A stretch of DNA of 64,000 nucleotides, taken from contig NZ_JABFFR010000015.1 of the NCBI RefSeq assembly GCF_013423485.1, positions 62,001-126,000 on the forward strand, in the 5' to 3' direction. The DNA is from Azospirillum oleiclasticum (GTDB lineage Bacteria; Pseudomonadota; Alphaproteobacteria; Azospirillales; Azospirillaceae). How positions within the stretch are numbered: position 1 is the stretch's first letter; each line of letters starts with the position of its first letter. The notes beneath the pieces are model-generated. The model did not search any database, was not told where the DNA came from, and worked only from the letters and a program-made list of their open reading frames with translations. Positions 52,921-61,951 of this stretch are shown here, piece by piece. The position numbers and the translations under genes were made by a program.

Positions 52921-54032
52921 GCCCGGCCCTCCCCGCCGGCGGCGCGCCGCCGCAGCCGGGCCAGGGCGCCGCCGGCGTCGAGGAAGCCGTTGGGCAGGGT
53001 GATGACCACCACCAGCACCAGGGCCGACAGCACGAAGGGCCACAGCACCGGGATCCAGGCGGTCAGCAGGAACTTCAGCGTGGTGATGACGACGGCGCCG
53101 AGGAAGGCGCCGACCAGCGTGCCGCGCCCGCCGATCGCCACCCACACGGCGATCTCCAGCGACAGCTCGGGCGACAGGACCCGCGGGTTGACGATGCCGA
53201 CCTGTGGCACGTAAAGGGCGCCGGCGACCGCCGCCAGCACCGCCGAAAGGCACCACACCGCCAGCTTGATCCACAGCGTGTCGTAGCCGAGGAAGCGCAG
53301 CCGCGCCTCGTCGTCGCGCACCGCCACCAGCATGTGGCCGAAGCGCGAGCGCACCAGCCGGTCGAGCCCGAACAACGCCGCCGCGGCCGCCAGCAGGGAC
53401 AGCGCGCAGAGCACGGCCACCGTGCCGCGCTCCGACAGCGGCTGGCCGGCGATGTGGGTGAAGCCGGTCATTCCGTTGTTGCCGCCGAAGCCGGTGTCGT
53501 TCCGGAAGAACAGCAGCATCGCCACATAGACGAGCGCCTGGGTGATGATCGCGAAATAGACCCCGGTCACCCGCGAGCGGAAGGACACCAGCCCGAACAG
53601 GAAGGCCACCAGCGCCGGCAGCAGCAGGATCAGCGCGGCGCTGTAGCCCAGCATGTCCATGCCCGCGTAGTAGACGGGAAGCTCCGTCCAGCCCATGAAG
53701 AGCATGAAGTCGGGCGGCGTGCCGCTGGTGTGGAAGGCGACGGTCACCAGATGCATGGCGATGAGATAGCCGCCGATGGCGAAATAGAGCCCGTGCCCCA
53801 GGCTGAGGATGCCGGCGTAGCCCCAGATCAGGTCGAGCGCCACCGCCAGCAGGCCGTAGACCGCCGCCTGACCCACCAGGTTCATCAGGTAGACCGAGGG
53901 TCCGGCATCGGTCCGCCCGGCGACGACGACCGCGACCGCGGCGGCGGCGAGGACGGCGGCCACCGGCCCGGCCAGCCCCTGCGGCACGGCAAAGCCGCGG
54001 CGCCGGACGATGGTGGGAGCGAGAGCGTTCAT
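52917..54032 (-). CDS. urtC: Urea/short-chain amide ABC transporter permease (UrtC)
   Basis: This 371-residue LivM-like permease has around ten hydrophobic segments and the UrtC markers DLIWGYAGILSLGHGLYFAIGGY-like sequence and NNGMTGFTHIAG. Its ATG overlaps the urtB stop by four bases, giving tight translational coupling through the operon. Confidence 0.92.
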   Translation of the reverse strand: MNALAPTIVRRRGFAVPQGLAGPVAAVLAAAAVAVVVAGRTDAGPSVYLMNLVGQAAVYGLLAVALDLIWGYAGILSLGHGLYFAIGGYLIAMHLVTVAFHTSGTPPDFMLFMGWTELPVYYAGMDMLGYSAALILLLPALVAFLFGLVSFRSRVTGVYFAIITQALVYVAMLLFFRNDTGFGGNNGMTGFTHIAGQPLSERGTVAVLCALSLLAAAAALFGLDRLVRSRFGHMLVAVRDDEARLRFLGYDTLWIKLAVWCLSAVLAAVAGALYVPQVGIVNPRVLSPELSLEIAVWVAIGGRGTLVGAFLGAVVITTLKFLLTAWIPVLWPFVLSALVLVVVITLPNGFLDAGGALARLRRRAAGGEGRA

Positions 54033-55678
54033 CGGCGCCCTTTCACGGAGAAGATGCCTTCGGGACGGAACTGGATGAACAGGATGATCATCAGCAGCAC
54101 GATCACCTTGGCCGCCACCGCGCCGTAGAGCGGCTCGATGACGATGTTGATCTGACCGATGCCGAGTGCGGCGATCAGCGTCCCGGCGAGGTTGCCGACG
54201 CCGCCCAGCACCACGACCAGGAAGGAATCGACGATGAAGTTCGTGCCCATCGTCGGATTGACGTTGTAGATCGGCGTCAGCGCCAGCCCGGCGAGCCCGG
54301 CCAGCCCGGAGCCGACGCCGAAGCTCAGCAGATCGATGCGGCGGGTGGAGACGCCGACGCATTCCGCCATGTCGCGGTTCTCGGTCACCGCCCGCACGAA
54401 GAGGCCGAGCGGCGTGCGGTGCAGCACCAGCAGCGCCAGCGCCAGTATGCCGACCGCGAAGGCGATGGCGAACAGCCGGTTCCAGGTCACCATGAAGTCG
54501 GCCACCACCCGCGTGCCGCCGGCGAGGAAGGCCGGGGTGACGAACTCCAGGTTCTGGGTGCCGAACAGCACCTGCACCAGGTTGACCAGGAACAGGCTGA
54601 TCGCCCAGGTCGCCAGCAGCGTCATCAGCGGCCGGCGGTAGAGGTGGCGGATCACCGTGGCCTCCATCGCCATGCCCACCGCCGCCGCCGCGGCGAAGGC
54701 GACGGGGACCGCCAGCAGCAGGTACCAGTCGAGCAGCGCCGGGGCCAGGGCGCGCAACGCCTCCTGCACCAGCCAGGTCGCATAGGCGCCGATCATGATC
54801 AGCTCGCCCTGGGCGAGGTTGATCACTCCCATCAGCCCGAAGATCACCGCCAGCCCCAGCGCCGCCATGAACAGGATGCTGGCGTAGCTGAGCCCGCTGA
54901 ACAGCACCGCCCCCACCTCGCCCACCCGCAGCCAGGTGTCGATGTGGGCCATGGCGGTATCGAGCGCCGCGCGCACCGCCGGGTCGGCGGCATAGTCCGG
55001 CCGCGCCGCCAGCGCGGCCAGCAGGGTACGGTTGCGGGCGGTGGGATCGCCGGCGATGGTGGCGATCGCCGACACCCGCGCGTCTGCCGACGGCGCCTCC
55101 AGCGACTGCAGCGCGCGCACCAGCAGCAGCCGGTCGCGCAGGTCGGGCGCCGGCTGGCGCTCCACCAGGGCGGCCAGCGCCGTTTCCGGCACGATGGCGT
55201 ACTGCTTCTCCAGTACCGCCACCTGCGCCGAAGCCGCCGCCCCTCCCGGCTCGGCGAACAGGGCGAGCGCGGCGGTCGCCACCTCGACCCAGGCGCGGGT
55301 GCGCAGGTTGACGAAGGGGGCGTTCGGCAGCCGGTCCGGCGCCACCGCCTCCCGCCCGGTCACCGGGTCGCGCAGGACGGCGCCGTCGCGCAGCAAGCGC
55401 GGGCCGGCGGGGGCGCACAGCAGCCGCTTGCCGTCAAGCGCGGCGACGATCCGGGCCCCCCAGGCCGCCTCCTCCCGTCCGGCGGCGACCGCCGTCAGCA
55501 GCGCGCCGATGGCCTGCGCCATCGGCTCGGACTTCGCTTCGCACAGGTGCCGCACCACCGCATCACGCCCGTAGGACTCGTCGGCACGGGCCGGGGCGGC
55601 CAGCAGCGCCGCGAGCGCCAGCAGCGCGTGGGCGAGTTGGCGCCAGGGCGGCGGGCGGTGACGTGGACGTTCGCTCAT
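54029..55678 (-). CDS. urtB: Urea/short-chain amide ABC transporter permease (UrtB)
   Basis: This 549-residue protein has a signal-like start (ALLALAALLAAPARADES) and an N-terminal periplasmic domain of about 230 residues, followed by a LivH-like permease (VIFGLMGVINLAQGELIMIGAY). The extra N-terminal domain is normal for UrtB and distinguishes it from LivH. It is 70 bases downstream of urtA. Confidence 0.92.
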   Translation of the reverse strand: MSERPRHRPPPWRQLAHALLALAALLAAPARADESYGRDAVVRHLCEAKSEPMAQAIGALLTAVAAGREEAAWGARIVAALDGKRLLCAPAGPRLLRDGAVLRDPVTGREAVAPDRLPNAPFVNLRTRAWVEVATAALALFAEPGGAAASAQVAVLEKQYAIVPETALAALVERQPAPDLRDRLLLVRALQSLEAPSADARVSAIATIAGDPTARNRTLLAALAARPDYAADPAVRAALDTAMAHIDTWLRVGEVGAVLFSGLSYASILFMAALGLAVIFGLMGVINLAQGELIMIGAYATWLVQEALRALAPALLDWYLLLAVPVAFAAAAAVGMAMEATVIRHLYRRPLMTLLATWAISLFLVNLVQVLFGTQNLEFVTPAFLAGGTRVVADFMVTWNRLFAIAFAVGILALALLVLHRTPLGLFVRAVTENRDMAECVGVSTRRIDLLSFGVGSGLAGLAGLALTPIYNVNPTMGTNFIVDSFLVVVLGGVGNLAGTLIAALGIGQINIVIEPLYGAVAAKVIVLLMIILFIQFRPEGIFSVKGRR

Positions 55679-55748
55679 GTCGCTCCGACGGACGGCAGCG
55701 GGAAGCCGGAGCCCCGCCGCCGTCCGCTCCCAGGTCTAGCGTAGGGGG

Positions 55749-56999
55749 TCAGGCGTAGGGGCTGAAGGGCACCGGCTTCGGCGCGCCGTCCGACTGCCAG
55801 AGGATGTCGAAGGCCTGCTGGTCGTTGACCGAGCCGATGAAGACACCGCGCGAGACGTAGGTGTTCTCCGCCGACATGCCGATCTTGTAGCCCGACGGGC
55901 AGTCGAAGGTGAGCCCGGCGAAGGCCGCCCGCACCGCGTCGGTGTCGGTGGTGCCGGCCTTCTGGCAGGCCGCCGCCCACAGGTGCACGCCGTCGTAGGT
56001 CGACACCATCGGGTCGATGACCACGTTGTTGCGGAAGGGCAGCCGGTTGGTGTCGACGTAGCTCTTCCACGCCGCCTTGAAGCGGTCGTTGTGCGGCGAG
56101 CTGGCGTTCTGCAGATAGGCCCAGCAGTTCAGGTGCCCGACCATGGGGGCGGTGTCGAGCCCCTCCAGGTCGGCTTCCAGCACGTCGAGGCCGAGCACCG
56201 GGATGTCGGTGGCGCGGATGCCCTGGCTGATGATCTCCTTGAAGAAGGCGGGGATGGAGTCGCCCACCACCGTGAGCACGATGATCGGCTGGCCGCCCGG
56301 CTCGCTGGCGAACTTGCGGATGTCGTTGACGATGGTCTGGAAGTTGGAGAAGCCGAAGGGCACGTACTGCTCGCGCCAGCTCGTCTCCTTGAAGCCCTTG
56401 GAGGTCCAGTAGCCCTTGCAGATCTTGTTGATGGTCCGCGGCCACACGTAGTCGGAGCCCAGCATGTAGAAGCGCTTGGCCTTGCCGCCGTCGTCGCTCA
56501 TCAGGTACTCCAGCGCCGGCAGCACCGAGCTGGCCGGGGGGGAGTTGAGGTAGACGACGTTCTTGGAGTTCTCCTCGCCCTCGAAGTGGAGGGGGTAGAA
56601 GAGCAGCCCGTTGTTCTGCTCGACCACCGGCAGCACCGACTTGCGCGACACCGAGGTCCAGCAGCCGAACAGGCTGGCCACCTTCTCCTGGAGCAGGAGC
56701 TGGCGGCCGAGCTGGGCGTAGAGCGGCCAGTCCGACGCCGGGTCGGTGACCGTCACCTCGACCGGTCGGCCGAGCACGCCGCCCTTGGCGTTGATCTCCT
56801 GCGCCGCCATCCGGCAGACGTGGCTCAACCGCCCCTCGATGTTTGCCATGGTCCCGGATGAGGAGAACAGGCAGCCGATCTTGACCGGCTCAGCCGCCGC
56901 CGCGCTGCGGATGATCGCCGGCATGCTGAGCGCGCCGCCCACCGCGGCCGCCGTCTTCAGCAACGTCCTGCGCCCGATCGCTGACGTGATGCGCATCAT
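55749..56999 (-). CDS. urtA: Urea/short-chain amide ABC transporter substrate-binding protein (UrtA)
   Basis: This 416-residue binding protein has a twin-arginine-like signal (GRRTLLKTAAAVGGALSMP) and the UrtA/FmdD-type domain VKIGCLFSSSGTMANIEG. It is specific for urea or amides such as formamide and acetamide, as FmdD or AmiC relatives are. The ATG at 56999 is preceded by GCGAGGTC. It is the first gene of the operon and lies behind the sigma-54 promoter. Confidence 0.92.
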   Translation of the reverse strand: MMRITSAIGRRTLLKTAAAVGGALSMPAIIRSAAAAEPVKIGCLFSSSGTMANIEGRLSHVCRMAAQEINAKGGVLGRPVEVTVTDPASDWPLYAQLGRQLLLQEKVASLFGCWTSVSRKSVLPVVEQNNGLLFYPLHFEGEENSKNVVYLNSPPASSVLPALEYLMSDDGGKAKRFYMLGSDYVWPRTINKICKGYWTSKGFKETSWREQYVPFGFSNFQTIVNDIRKFASEPGGQPIIVLTVVGDSIPAFFKEIISQGIRATDIPVLGLDVLEADLEGLDTAPMVGHLNCWAYLQNASSPHNDRFKAAWKSYVDTNRLPFRNNVVIDPMVSTYDGVHLWAAACQKAGTTDTDAVRAAFAGLTFDCPSGYKIGMSAENTYVSRGVFIGSVNDQQAFDILWQSDGAPKPVPFSPYA

Positions 57000-57041
57000 G
57001 GATGACCTCGCTTCTTGCCAATGTCCCGCGCCGACCTTATC

Positions 57042-57057
57042 AGCAAGCCTCGTGCCA
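57042..57057 (-). promoter_or_regulatory. Sigma-54 (-24/-12) promoter of the urt-fmdA operon
   Basis: On the minus strand TGGCACG-AGGC-TTGCT matches the sigma-54 consensus TGGCACG-N4-TTGC(A/T) at all fixed positions. The predicted start is near 57031, about 30 bases before urtA. Nitrogen control by NtrC-type activators is the common arrangement for such operons. Confidence 0.85.
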
Positions 57058-57060
57058 TAT

Positions 57061-57079
57061 TTCTTACAGAGTGTAAGAA
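57061..57079. promoter_or_regulatory. Perfect palindrome next to the sigma-54 promoter
   Basis: TTCTTACA (57061-57068) and TGTAAGAA (57072-57079) are exact inverted repeats with a three-base centre. The site abuts the -24 element of the urt promoter. It is probably bound by the divergent ROK-family regulator or by an enhancer-binding activator. Confidence 0.7.
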
Positions 57080-57312
57080 TATTTAAACCACTGATTTTGA
57101 ATAGTTTCTTATTCCTCATGGAAAATGGCCGCGCATGTCCACCCTGGCGCCGCCGGCGCCGGGACGCCCAAAATTCATGCAAGCGCATGCCCGATGGACA
57201 ATCCGCCCACATCGTGACCATTGTTCCGGCGCGATCCGGCAGCGCCTTGACAGGCCGGGACAGTCGGCTCAGCCTTGCGCCACCCACCCGTCCTTATGAT
57301 TCCGTGTCTGCG
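57080..57312. other. Rest of the divergent control region
   Basis: This stretch between urtA and the ROK gene holds AT-rich sequence near 57080-57120 and no gene. An NtrC enhancer may lie here, but I did not find a convincing one. Confidence 0.4.
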
Positions 57313-58563
57313 ATGCCGTCGGCGACCGTTTCCCCGAATTCCCAGCAGATACGGCACCTCAACCGCTCCCGCATTCTTTCGGAGATCCGCCGCCTGCCGG
57401 GCGTCTCGCGCAGCCAGCTCGCCAAGCGAACCGGCCTGACGGAGGCGTCGCTGTCGCGCATCGCCCGCGACCTGATCGCCGACGGGCTGGTCATGGAGAT
57501 GGAGCCGCCCGCCGCCCGGCCGGCGCGCGGCCGTCCCAACGTCGGGCTGTGGCTGCGCGACGACGGCGTCTATGTCCTGTGCGTGGCGCTGACCGCCTAT
57601 GAACACAAGTTCTCGGTGGTCGGCTCGACCGGGCAGCGGGTGCTGGAGGGGTCCATTCCCGGCCTGCCGGGCGCCACCGCGGACGAGGTGGTGGCCTACC
57701 TGCGCCAGCAGGTGGAGGCGGTGCAGAAGCGGCCGGACGTCAAGGCGGACCGGCTGGGCGGGGTGGCGGTCTCGATCTCGGGCGATGTCGACGCCCGGCG
57801 GCGCTCGGCGGTGAGCGTGCCGGGCATCGGCTGGCACGACCGCCCACTGGGCGCGCTGGTGGAGGACGCGCTGCACGTGCCGGTGCGCCTGCAGAGCGTG
57901 TCCAACGCGCTCCATATCGCCGAGGCCCGTTACGGCGAGGGGCGGATCACGCCGCACAGCCTGCTGCTGCACGCCGGGCTCGGCATCAGCGCCAGCCTGA
58001 TGAGCAACGGCCTGCTTACGGTGGGGGCCGAGCACGAGAGCGGCATCGAGGGCATCCTGGTCGGCGGCGTGGGCGGCGAGCCGTCGCGCCTGACCGACGT
58101 GGCCTCCGGCCGGGCGATCCTGCGCCAGCTGGGGCACCCCGGCGGCATCGACGGATCGCCAACCGCCGACGTCGGCCTGCACCTGGGCCTGCCGCACGCC
58201 ATCCGCCAGGCCAACGCCGGCGATCCCAACGCGGTGGCGGTCTTTGCCGAGGCCGGCCATCAGCTTGCCCGATGCTTTCTCAGCGTGGTGGCGCTGGTGC
58301 ATCCCGAGCAGATCATCCTGGCCGGCCCGCTGGCGGCGGCCCGCCCGTTCGTGGAGGCCATCCAGCGGGCGCTCGAGGCGTTCACCGGGCCGAGCCAGAT
58401 CCCGGTGCCCGCCTTCATCGTCAGCCGCATCAGCTACCTGCGGGCCACCGAGCTGATGGGGCTGGACGCCTTCCTGTTCGCCCAGACGGTCGACGGCCGC
58501 GCCGGCCGGCCGGCCGCCGGGACCGGGGAGTGGTCGGGCGAGGAAGCGGCGGCGCTCGGGTAA
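57313..58563 (+). CDS. ROK-family transcriptional regulator (no kinase motifs)
   Basis: This 416-residue protein has an N-terminal winged helix (RSQLAKRTGLTEASLSRIARDLIADGL, about residues 33-60) and a ROK domain. The ATP-binding DxGxT motif and the zinc-binding cysteine cluster of ROK sugar kinases are absent, so it is a regulator that may bind a non-sugar ligand. The start at 57313 lacks a strong ribosome site; a GTG at 57304 is an alternative. It is divergent from the urt-fmdA operon and likely controls it through the palindrome at 57061-57079. Confidence 0.82.
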   Translation: MPSATVSPNSQQIRHLNRSRILSEIRRLPGVSRSQLAKRTGLTEASLSRIARDLIADGLVMEMEPPAARPARGRPNVGLWLRDDGVYVLCVALTAYEHKFSVVGSTGQRVLEGSIPGLPGATADEVVAYLRQQVEAVQKRPDVKADRLGGVAVSISGDVDARRRSAVSVPGIGWHDRPLGALVEDALHVPVRLQSVSNALHIAEARYGEGRITPHSLLLHAGLGISASLMSNGLLTVGAEHESGIEGILVGGVGGEPSRLTDVASGRAILRQLGHPGGIDGSPTADVGLHLGLPHAIRQANAGDPNAVAVFAEAGHQLARCFLSVVALVHPEQIILAGPLAAARPFVEAIQRALEAFTGPSQIPVPAFIVSRISYLRATELMGLDAFLFAQTVDGRAGRPAAGTGEWSGEEAAALG

Positions 58564-58844
58564 AGGGAACGTGGGCGGCGGTGTTCAATGCCAATAAAGT
58601 TTGCGCATAGGGGCTGGCTAATTCTTTGTAATAACATAATAATGTCGGTGTGTGAAAAGTCGGATGTATGAAGTTTACGCCTGATTGCTGAACTTGGCGC
58701 CAAGCTGGAGCTGCATCTGTACAAAATTATCTGCACCCAGCCGTCGCACCTGTCCCTTACATCTCTCGCTTGCCACCTGCTTGTAGCCGCAGAGGTTGTC
58801 GGTGGACAGGAGCCCGCCTTCCCTTGACTTTGGCCATTCATGCT
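58564..58844. other. Gene-free region after the ROK gene
   Basis: About 280 bases, AT-richer at the left end (58610-58680), without a supported gene. It is the start of a decayed region running to 59499. Confidence 0.45.
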
Positions 58845-58931
58845 GGATGGCTTCGCGCTCGGGCTGCGTTGCAGACACCCTGCTTCACCGGGCCGGTCGA
58901 GGGCAGGATCAACCGGCTGAGAGACCGTTGA
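58845..58931 (+). pseudogene. Fragment resembling the C-terminus of an ISL3-family transposase
   Basis: The frame ending at the TGA at 58929 reads AALQTPCFTGPVEGRINRLRDR, like the ISL3 C-terminal signature GPVEGQINRLK. Only about 28 codons are visible. The assignment rests on this short motif. Confidence 0.45.
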
Positions 58932-59275
58932 GGACCTGGAGGTGTCACGCGGCTCGGTGATGTGGAGGTCGAGCGAACGGCTCGGCAGCATGGACATCGG
59001 CGTCGAGTGTACCGTTCATCGCTGGGGTCCTCACAGTCAGCACAAGGTGCGCACCGCGGGATGACCAGCGCATCTGCTGGCCCGCCGCCACCCGTTTCCT
59101 GATCGGCACTGGCCTACCAGACCTACGGGCCGCTGCTCGGCGTCCGCCTTGACAACACCGCTCGTCTCACCGAAGGCTTCGACCTCGTCCGGTTCCGCCC
59201 CATCGCGCTGGCGGTGGAAGAACGGCTGCCGCCTCTGCTGGACACCCTGCGCGCGGTGAAGTCGGACGTCCGGTC
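58932..59275. other. Unassigned decayed sequence
   Basis: No supported gene. One plus-strand frame (about 59107-59275) reads a plausible protein fragment (LGVRLDNTARLTEGFDLVRF) of unknown family. Confidence 0.35.
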
Positions 59276-59354
59276 GGTCAGCGCACCTACTCCGACTTGG
59301 CGATCCTCACGGCGCTGATGCTGCGCGCGGTGTACCGCTTGGGGAGTTGTTGAA
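59276..59354 (+). pseudogene. N-terminal fragment of an IS5-family transposase
   Basis: The frame reads GQRTYSDLAILTALMLRAVYRL, matching the conserved N-terminal YSDLAI..ALTL region of IS5-family transposases, then stops. It is a small remnant of an element. Confidence 0.55.
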
Positions 59355-59364
59355 GGAAACGCCT

Positions 59365-59499
59365 CCACTGCCAGAGCCGGTATCGCTGCTCTATCCGAGA
59401 AGCTGGTAGCTGTCTCCGCGTGCGCGCGTCTTTATGGATTGGGCGGCGCGTCAGTTCAGCGGCAGGGATCGGCCTGCGCCGAAGCTGGCCGCCAACTAG
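59365..59499 (+). pseudogene. C-terminal remnant of a LysR-family regulator
   Basis: The frame reads PLPEPVSLLYPRSW, then a TAG at 59407-59409, then LSPRARVFMDWAARQFSG and a final stop at 59497. PVSLLYP...LSPR.RVF.DW is the usual C-terminus of LysR regulators. The in-frame stop and lack of the rest mark it as a pseudogene. Its end overlaps the end of the convergent LysR gene. Confidence 0.65.
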
Positions 59500-60401
59500 A
59501 GGCTCCGGGCGACATCCTCGCAAAACGAGATGAAGGCGCGGACCTTGGCCGGCGGATGCTGACGCGAGGGATGATAGGCATAAAGCGGGAAGCGCTCGCC
59601 ATGCCAGTCGGGAAAGAGATCGATCAAGTCGCCGGCAGCCAGCCGCACACCGACACCCCAGCCGATGACCTGGGCGATGCCGGTCCCGGCAAGGCATTCC
59701 TCCAGCATGGATTTTGGGTCGGTGAACGTGAGAGGTCCCGTGGTCGGCACATCGATCTTCTCGTTCCCGTGGATGAACTCCCACTCGAAGGGGCGGCCTG
59801 ATGCCGGATCGAGAAACTGCAGGCAGCGATGCCGGGCAAGTTCGGAGGGATGCCCCGGCCGGCCGAAACGCTCGAGATAGGCCGGGGACGCGAGCGTGAG
59901 GATCGGCGCCTCGATCAGTTTGCGTGAGATGAGCGTTGCGCCGCGCGGCTGGCCGAAGCGGATCGCGAGATCGATGCCGTCCGCGACGAGATCGCCGATA
60001 TAGTCGCGTGTCAGGAACTCCACTATCAGATCGGGATAGCGCTCGCAAAACCCCCCGAGCCGCCCGGCGAGCACCAGCGGCAGAAAGAAGGGGTCGATGT
60101 CAACCCGCAGGCGCCCTCGCACGGCGGAGGCTGCTCCGGATACTGCCACGGCAGCGTCTTCAATTGCGTCGAGATGGGGCTTGGCCTCCTCGTAGAAGCG
60201 GTGGCCCTCGTCAGTCAGCGCGACCGAGCGGGTCGTGCGATCGAGCAGGCGCACGCCCAGACGAGCCTCCAACCGGCTGATCGAGCGACTGACGCCGGAA
60301 TCGGTAATGCCGATCAACTCAGCCGCTTTGACGAAGCTGCCGCCCTCGACCACGGCCGCCAGCACGCTGACGCCGGACAGGATTCTTCCATCGAACGCCA
60401 T
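59496..60401 (-). CDS. LysR-family transcriptional regulator
   Basis: This 301-residue regulator has a helix-turn-helix (AAELIGITDSGVSRSISRLEARLGVRLLDRTTRSV) and a substrate-binding domain starting GRLRVDIDPFFLPLVLAGR. It is of the common type that controls a divergent metabolic operon. I chose the ATG at 60401, with GGAG about 11 bases upstream; a GTG at 60413 is less well placed. The divergent targets are the amidohydrolase, MFS and SDR genes. Confidence 0.9.
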   Translation of the reverse strand: MAFDGRILSGVSVLAAVVEGGSFVKAAELIGITDSGVSRSISRLEARLGVRLLDRTTRSVALTDEGHRFYEEAKPHLDAIEDAAVAVSGAASAVRGRLRVDIDPFFLPLVLAGRLGGFCERYPDLIVEFLTRDYIGDLVADGIDLAIRFGQPRGATLISRKLIEAPILTLASPAYLERFGRPGHPSELARHRCLQFLDPASGRPFEWEFIHGNEKIDVPTTGPLTFTDPKSMLEECLAGTGIAQVIGWGVGVRLAAGDLIDLFPDWHGERFPLYAYHPSRQHPPAKVRAFISFCEDVARSL

Positions 60402-60438
60402 GCGGACCAACACTCCAATACATCAACGTCTGATTTTT

Positions 60439-60457
60439 TGTCAGGAATGATCTGACA
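60439..60457. promoter_or_regulatory. Inverted repeat, likely LysR operator
   Basis: TGTCAG (60439-60444) and CTGACA (60452-60457) form a perfect 6-bp dyad with a 7-base centre, in the gap between the divergent LysR and amidohydrolase genes. Confidence 0.55.
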
Positions 60458-60535
60458 CAATCGCACTTAATTCAAGGATGGAGGCGCGCGATATCGCTTG
60501 GGAGCCCAAGGTCGAAATTAAGAAAGGATTGGATC

Positions 60536-61882
60536 ATGAGCACGCAAGGCCATACCCGCACCCTCTTCAGCGGCGGCACGATCATCACGATGGACAAGGC
60601 CGTCGCCACACCGCCGGTCGGCGACGTGCTGGTGGAGAACGGGCGGATCGCCGCCATCGGCGCGAATCTTCAGGTGGCGGATGCCGAGGTCATTGACGCC
60701 CGCGGCGGCATCGTCATGCCCGGCCTCGTCGATGCGCACCACCACATGTGGCTCGGCGTGATGCGCCGCATGATGCCGAACGTCGACGATCTCTTTGCCT
60801 ATATCCACGTCGTCGTCGAGAAGCTGGGCTCCCATTATCGCCCGCTCGACATGTATCTCAGCACCAAGCTGACGGCGCTTGCCTGCCTTGATGCCGGCAT
60901 CACCACGGTTATCGACGCCTGCCATTCGTCACGTAGTTCCGCGCACACTGATGCGGCGCTCGACGCGCTCGACGACAGCGGCATCCGGGCCCTGCATATG
61001 GTGGGTGCCGCGATGGACAAGCGGGCCTCGTCCGCACACATTCCTGGCGATCTGAAACGTCTGGCCGACAACTGGAACCATGGCGAAGGGCTGGTGCGGG
61101 TCGGCCTGTTCGGCCAGCTCAATGTCGACTGGTGGCGCACGGCGCGGGCGCTCGACATGCGCATTCTTACCGAGTTCATCGGCGATCTGGCAAAGCTTGG
61201 GCCGGAGTTCGATGAGCCAGGCCTGCTCGGGCCTCACAACATCTTCAACCACTGCACGCGCGTGCCGGAAGAAACCTGGAAGCGTCTCGCCGCCGCTGGC
61301 GTGAACGTGACGATCAATCCACGCTCGGATGCGCTGTTCGGCTTCGACGACGAAAGTTTTGCCTATCAGCAGGCGATCGACCATGGCCTGACGCCGGCGC
61401 TCGGTATCGATCTCGACACAGCCTTCGGCAGCGACCTGTTCGGCGAGATGCACGCACTGTTCGGCCAGCAGCGCTCGGCTATGCGCTATCGCCGGTTCCG
61501 CGGCGAGGAGAGCGTACCGGCGCCGATCTCGGTCCAGGCGGTGCTCGATGCCGCGACCGTCAACGGCGCCCGCGCCGCGGGCCTTCAGGACCGCATCGGC
61601 TCGCTCGTGGTCGGCCGGGAGGCGGACCTCATCATGGTGCGTACCGACGGTGTCGCAGTCTTCCCGGTCACCGACGCAGTAGGGACCGTCGTCCAGGCGG
61701 TGGAACGCTCAAATGTCGACATTGTCATGGTCTCGGGCGAGATCCGCAAGCGCGGCGGCAGGCTGATCGGCGTCGATCTGCCGAAGCTGCAGACTGAGGT
61801 GAATGGCTCGCTCGACTATCTGCTCGAGGTCAGCGGCTATCGGCCGGAAGGGTCCAGCGCGCGCACGAAGGCGGCCGCCTGA
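60536..61882 (+). CDS. Metal-dependent amidohydrolase (deaminase/chlorohydrolase-like)
   Basis: This 448-residue protein belongs to the cytosine-deaminase/AtzA-TrzN-like amidohydrolase group. Metal ligands are visible in GLVDAHHHMW (residues about 64-73), a further His in FNHCTRVPE and an acidic residue in GIDLDTAFGSD. AAAGGATTGGATC precedes the ATG. It should hydrolyse or deaminate a ring nitrogen compound in the cytoplasm. The substrate is unknown. The neighbouring transporter and SDR suggest a small uptake-and-degradation module. Confidence 0.9.
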   Translation: MSTQGHTRTLFSGGTIITMDKAVATPPVGDVLVENGRIAAIGANLQVADAEVIDARGGIVMPGLVDAHHHMWLGVMRRMMPNVDDLFAYIHVVVEKLGSHYRPLDMYLSTKLTALACLDAGITTVIDACHSSRSSAHTDAALDALDDSGIRALHMVGAAMDKRASSAHIPGDLKRLADNWNHGEGLVRVGLFGQLNVDWWRTARALDMRILTEFIGDLAKLGPEFDEPGLLGPHNIFNHCTRVPEETWKRLAAAGVNVTINPRSDALFGFDDESFAYQQAIDHGLTPALGIDLDTAFGSDLFGEMHALFGQQRSAMRYRRFRGEESVPAPISVQAVLDAATVNGARAAGLQDRIGSLVVGREADLIMVRTDGVAVFPVTDAVGTVVQAVERSNVDIVMVSGEIRKRGGRLIGVDLPKLQTEVNGSLDYLLEVSGYRPEGSSARTKAAA

Positions 61883-61951
61883 ACTGCCATGGACGCCGCC
61901 ACGCGACAGAGGCGGCGCCTTCAAATCCCAACTCGTCTCACGAAGGCTGTC

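Noticed and set aside
58675-58878. Minus-strand frame of 67 codons
   Set aside because: It has no family features, no ribosome site and lies in decayed sequence.
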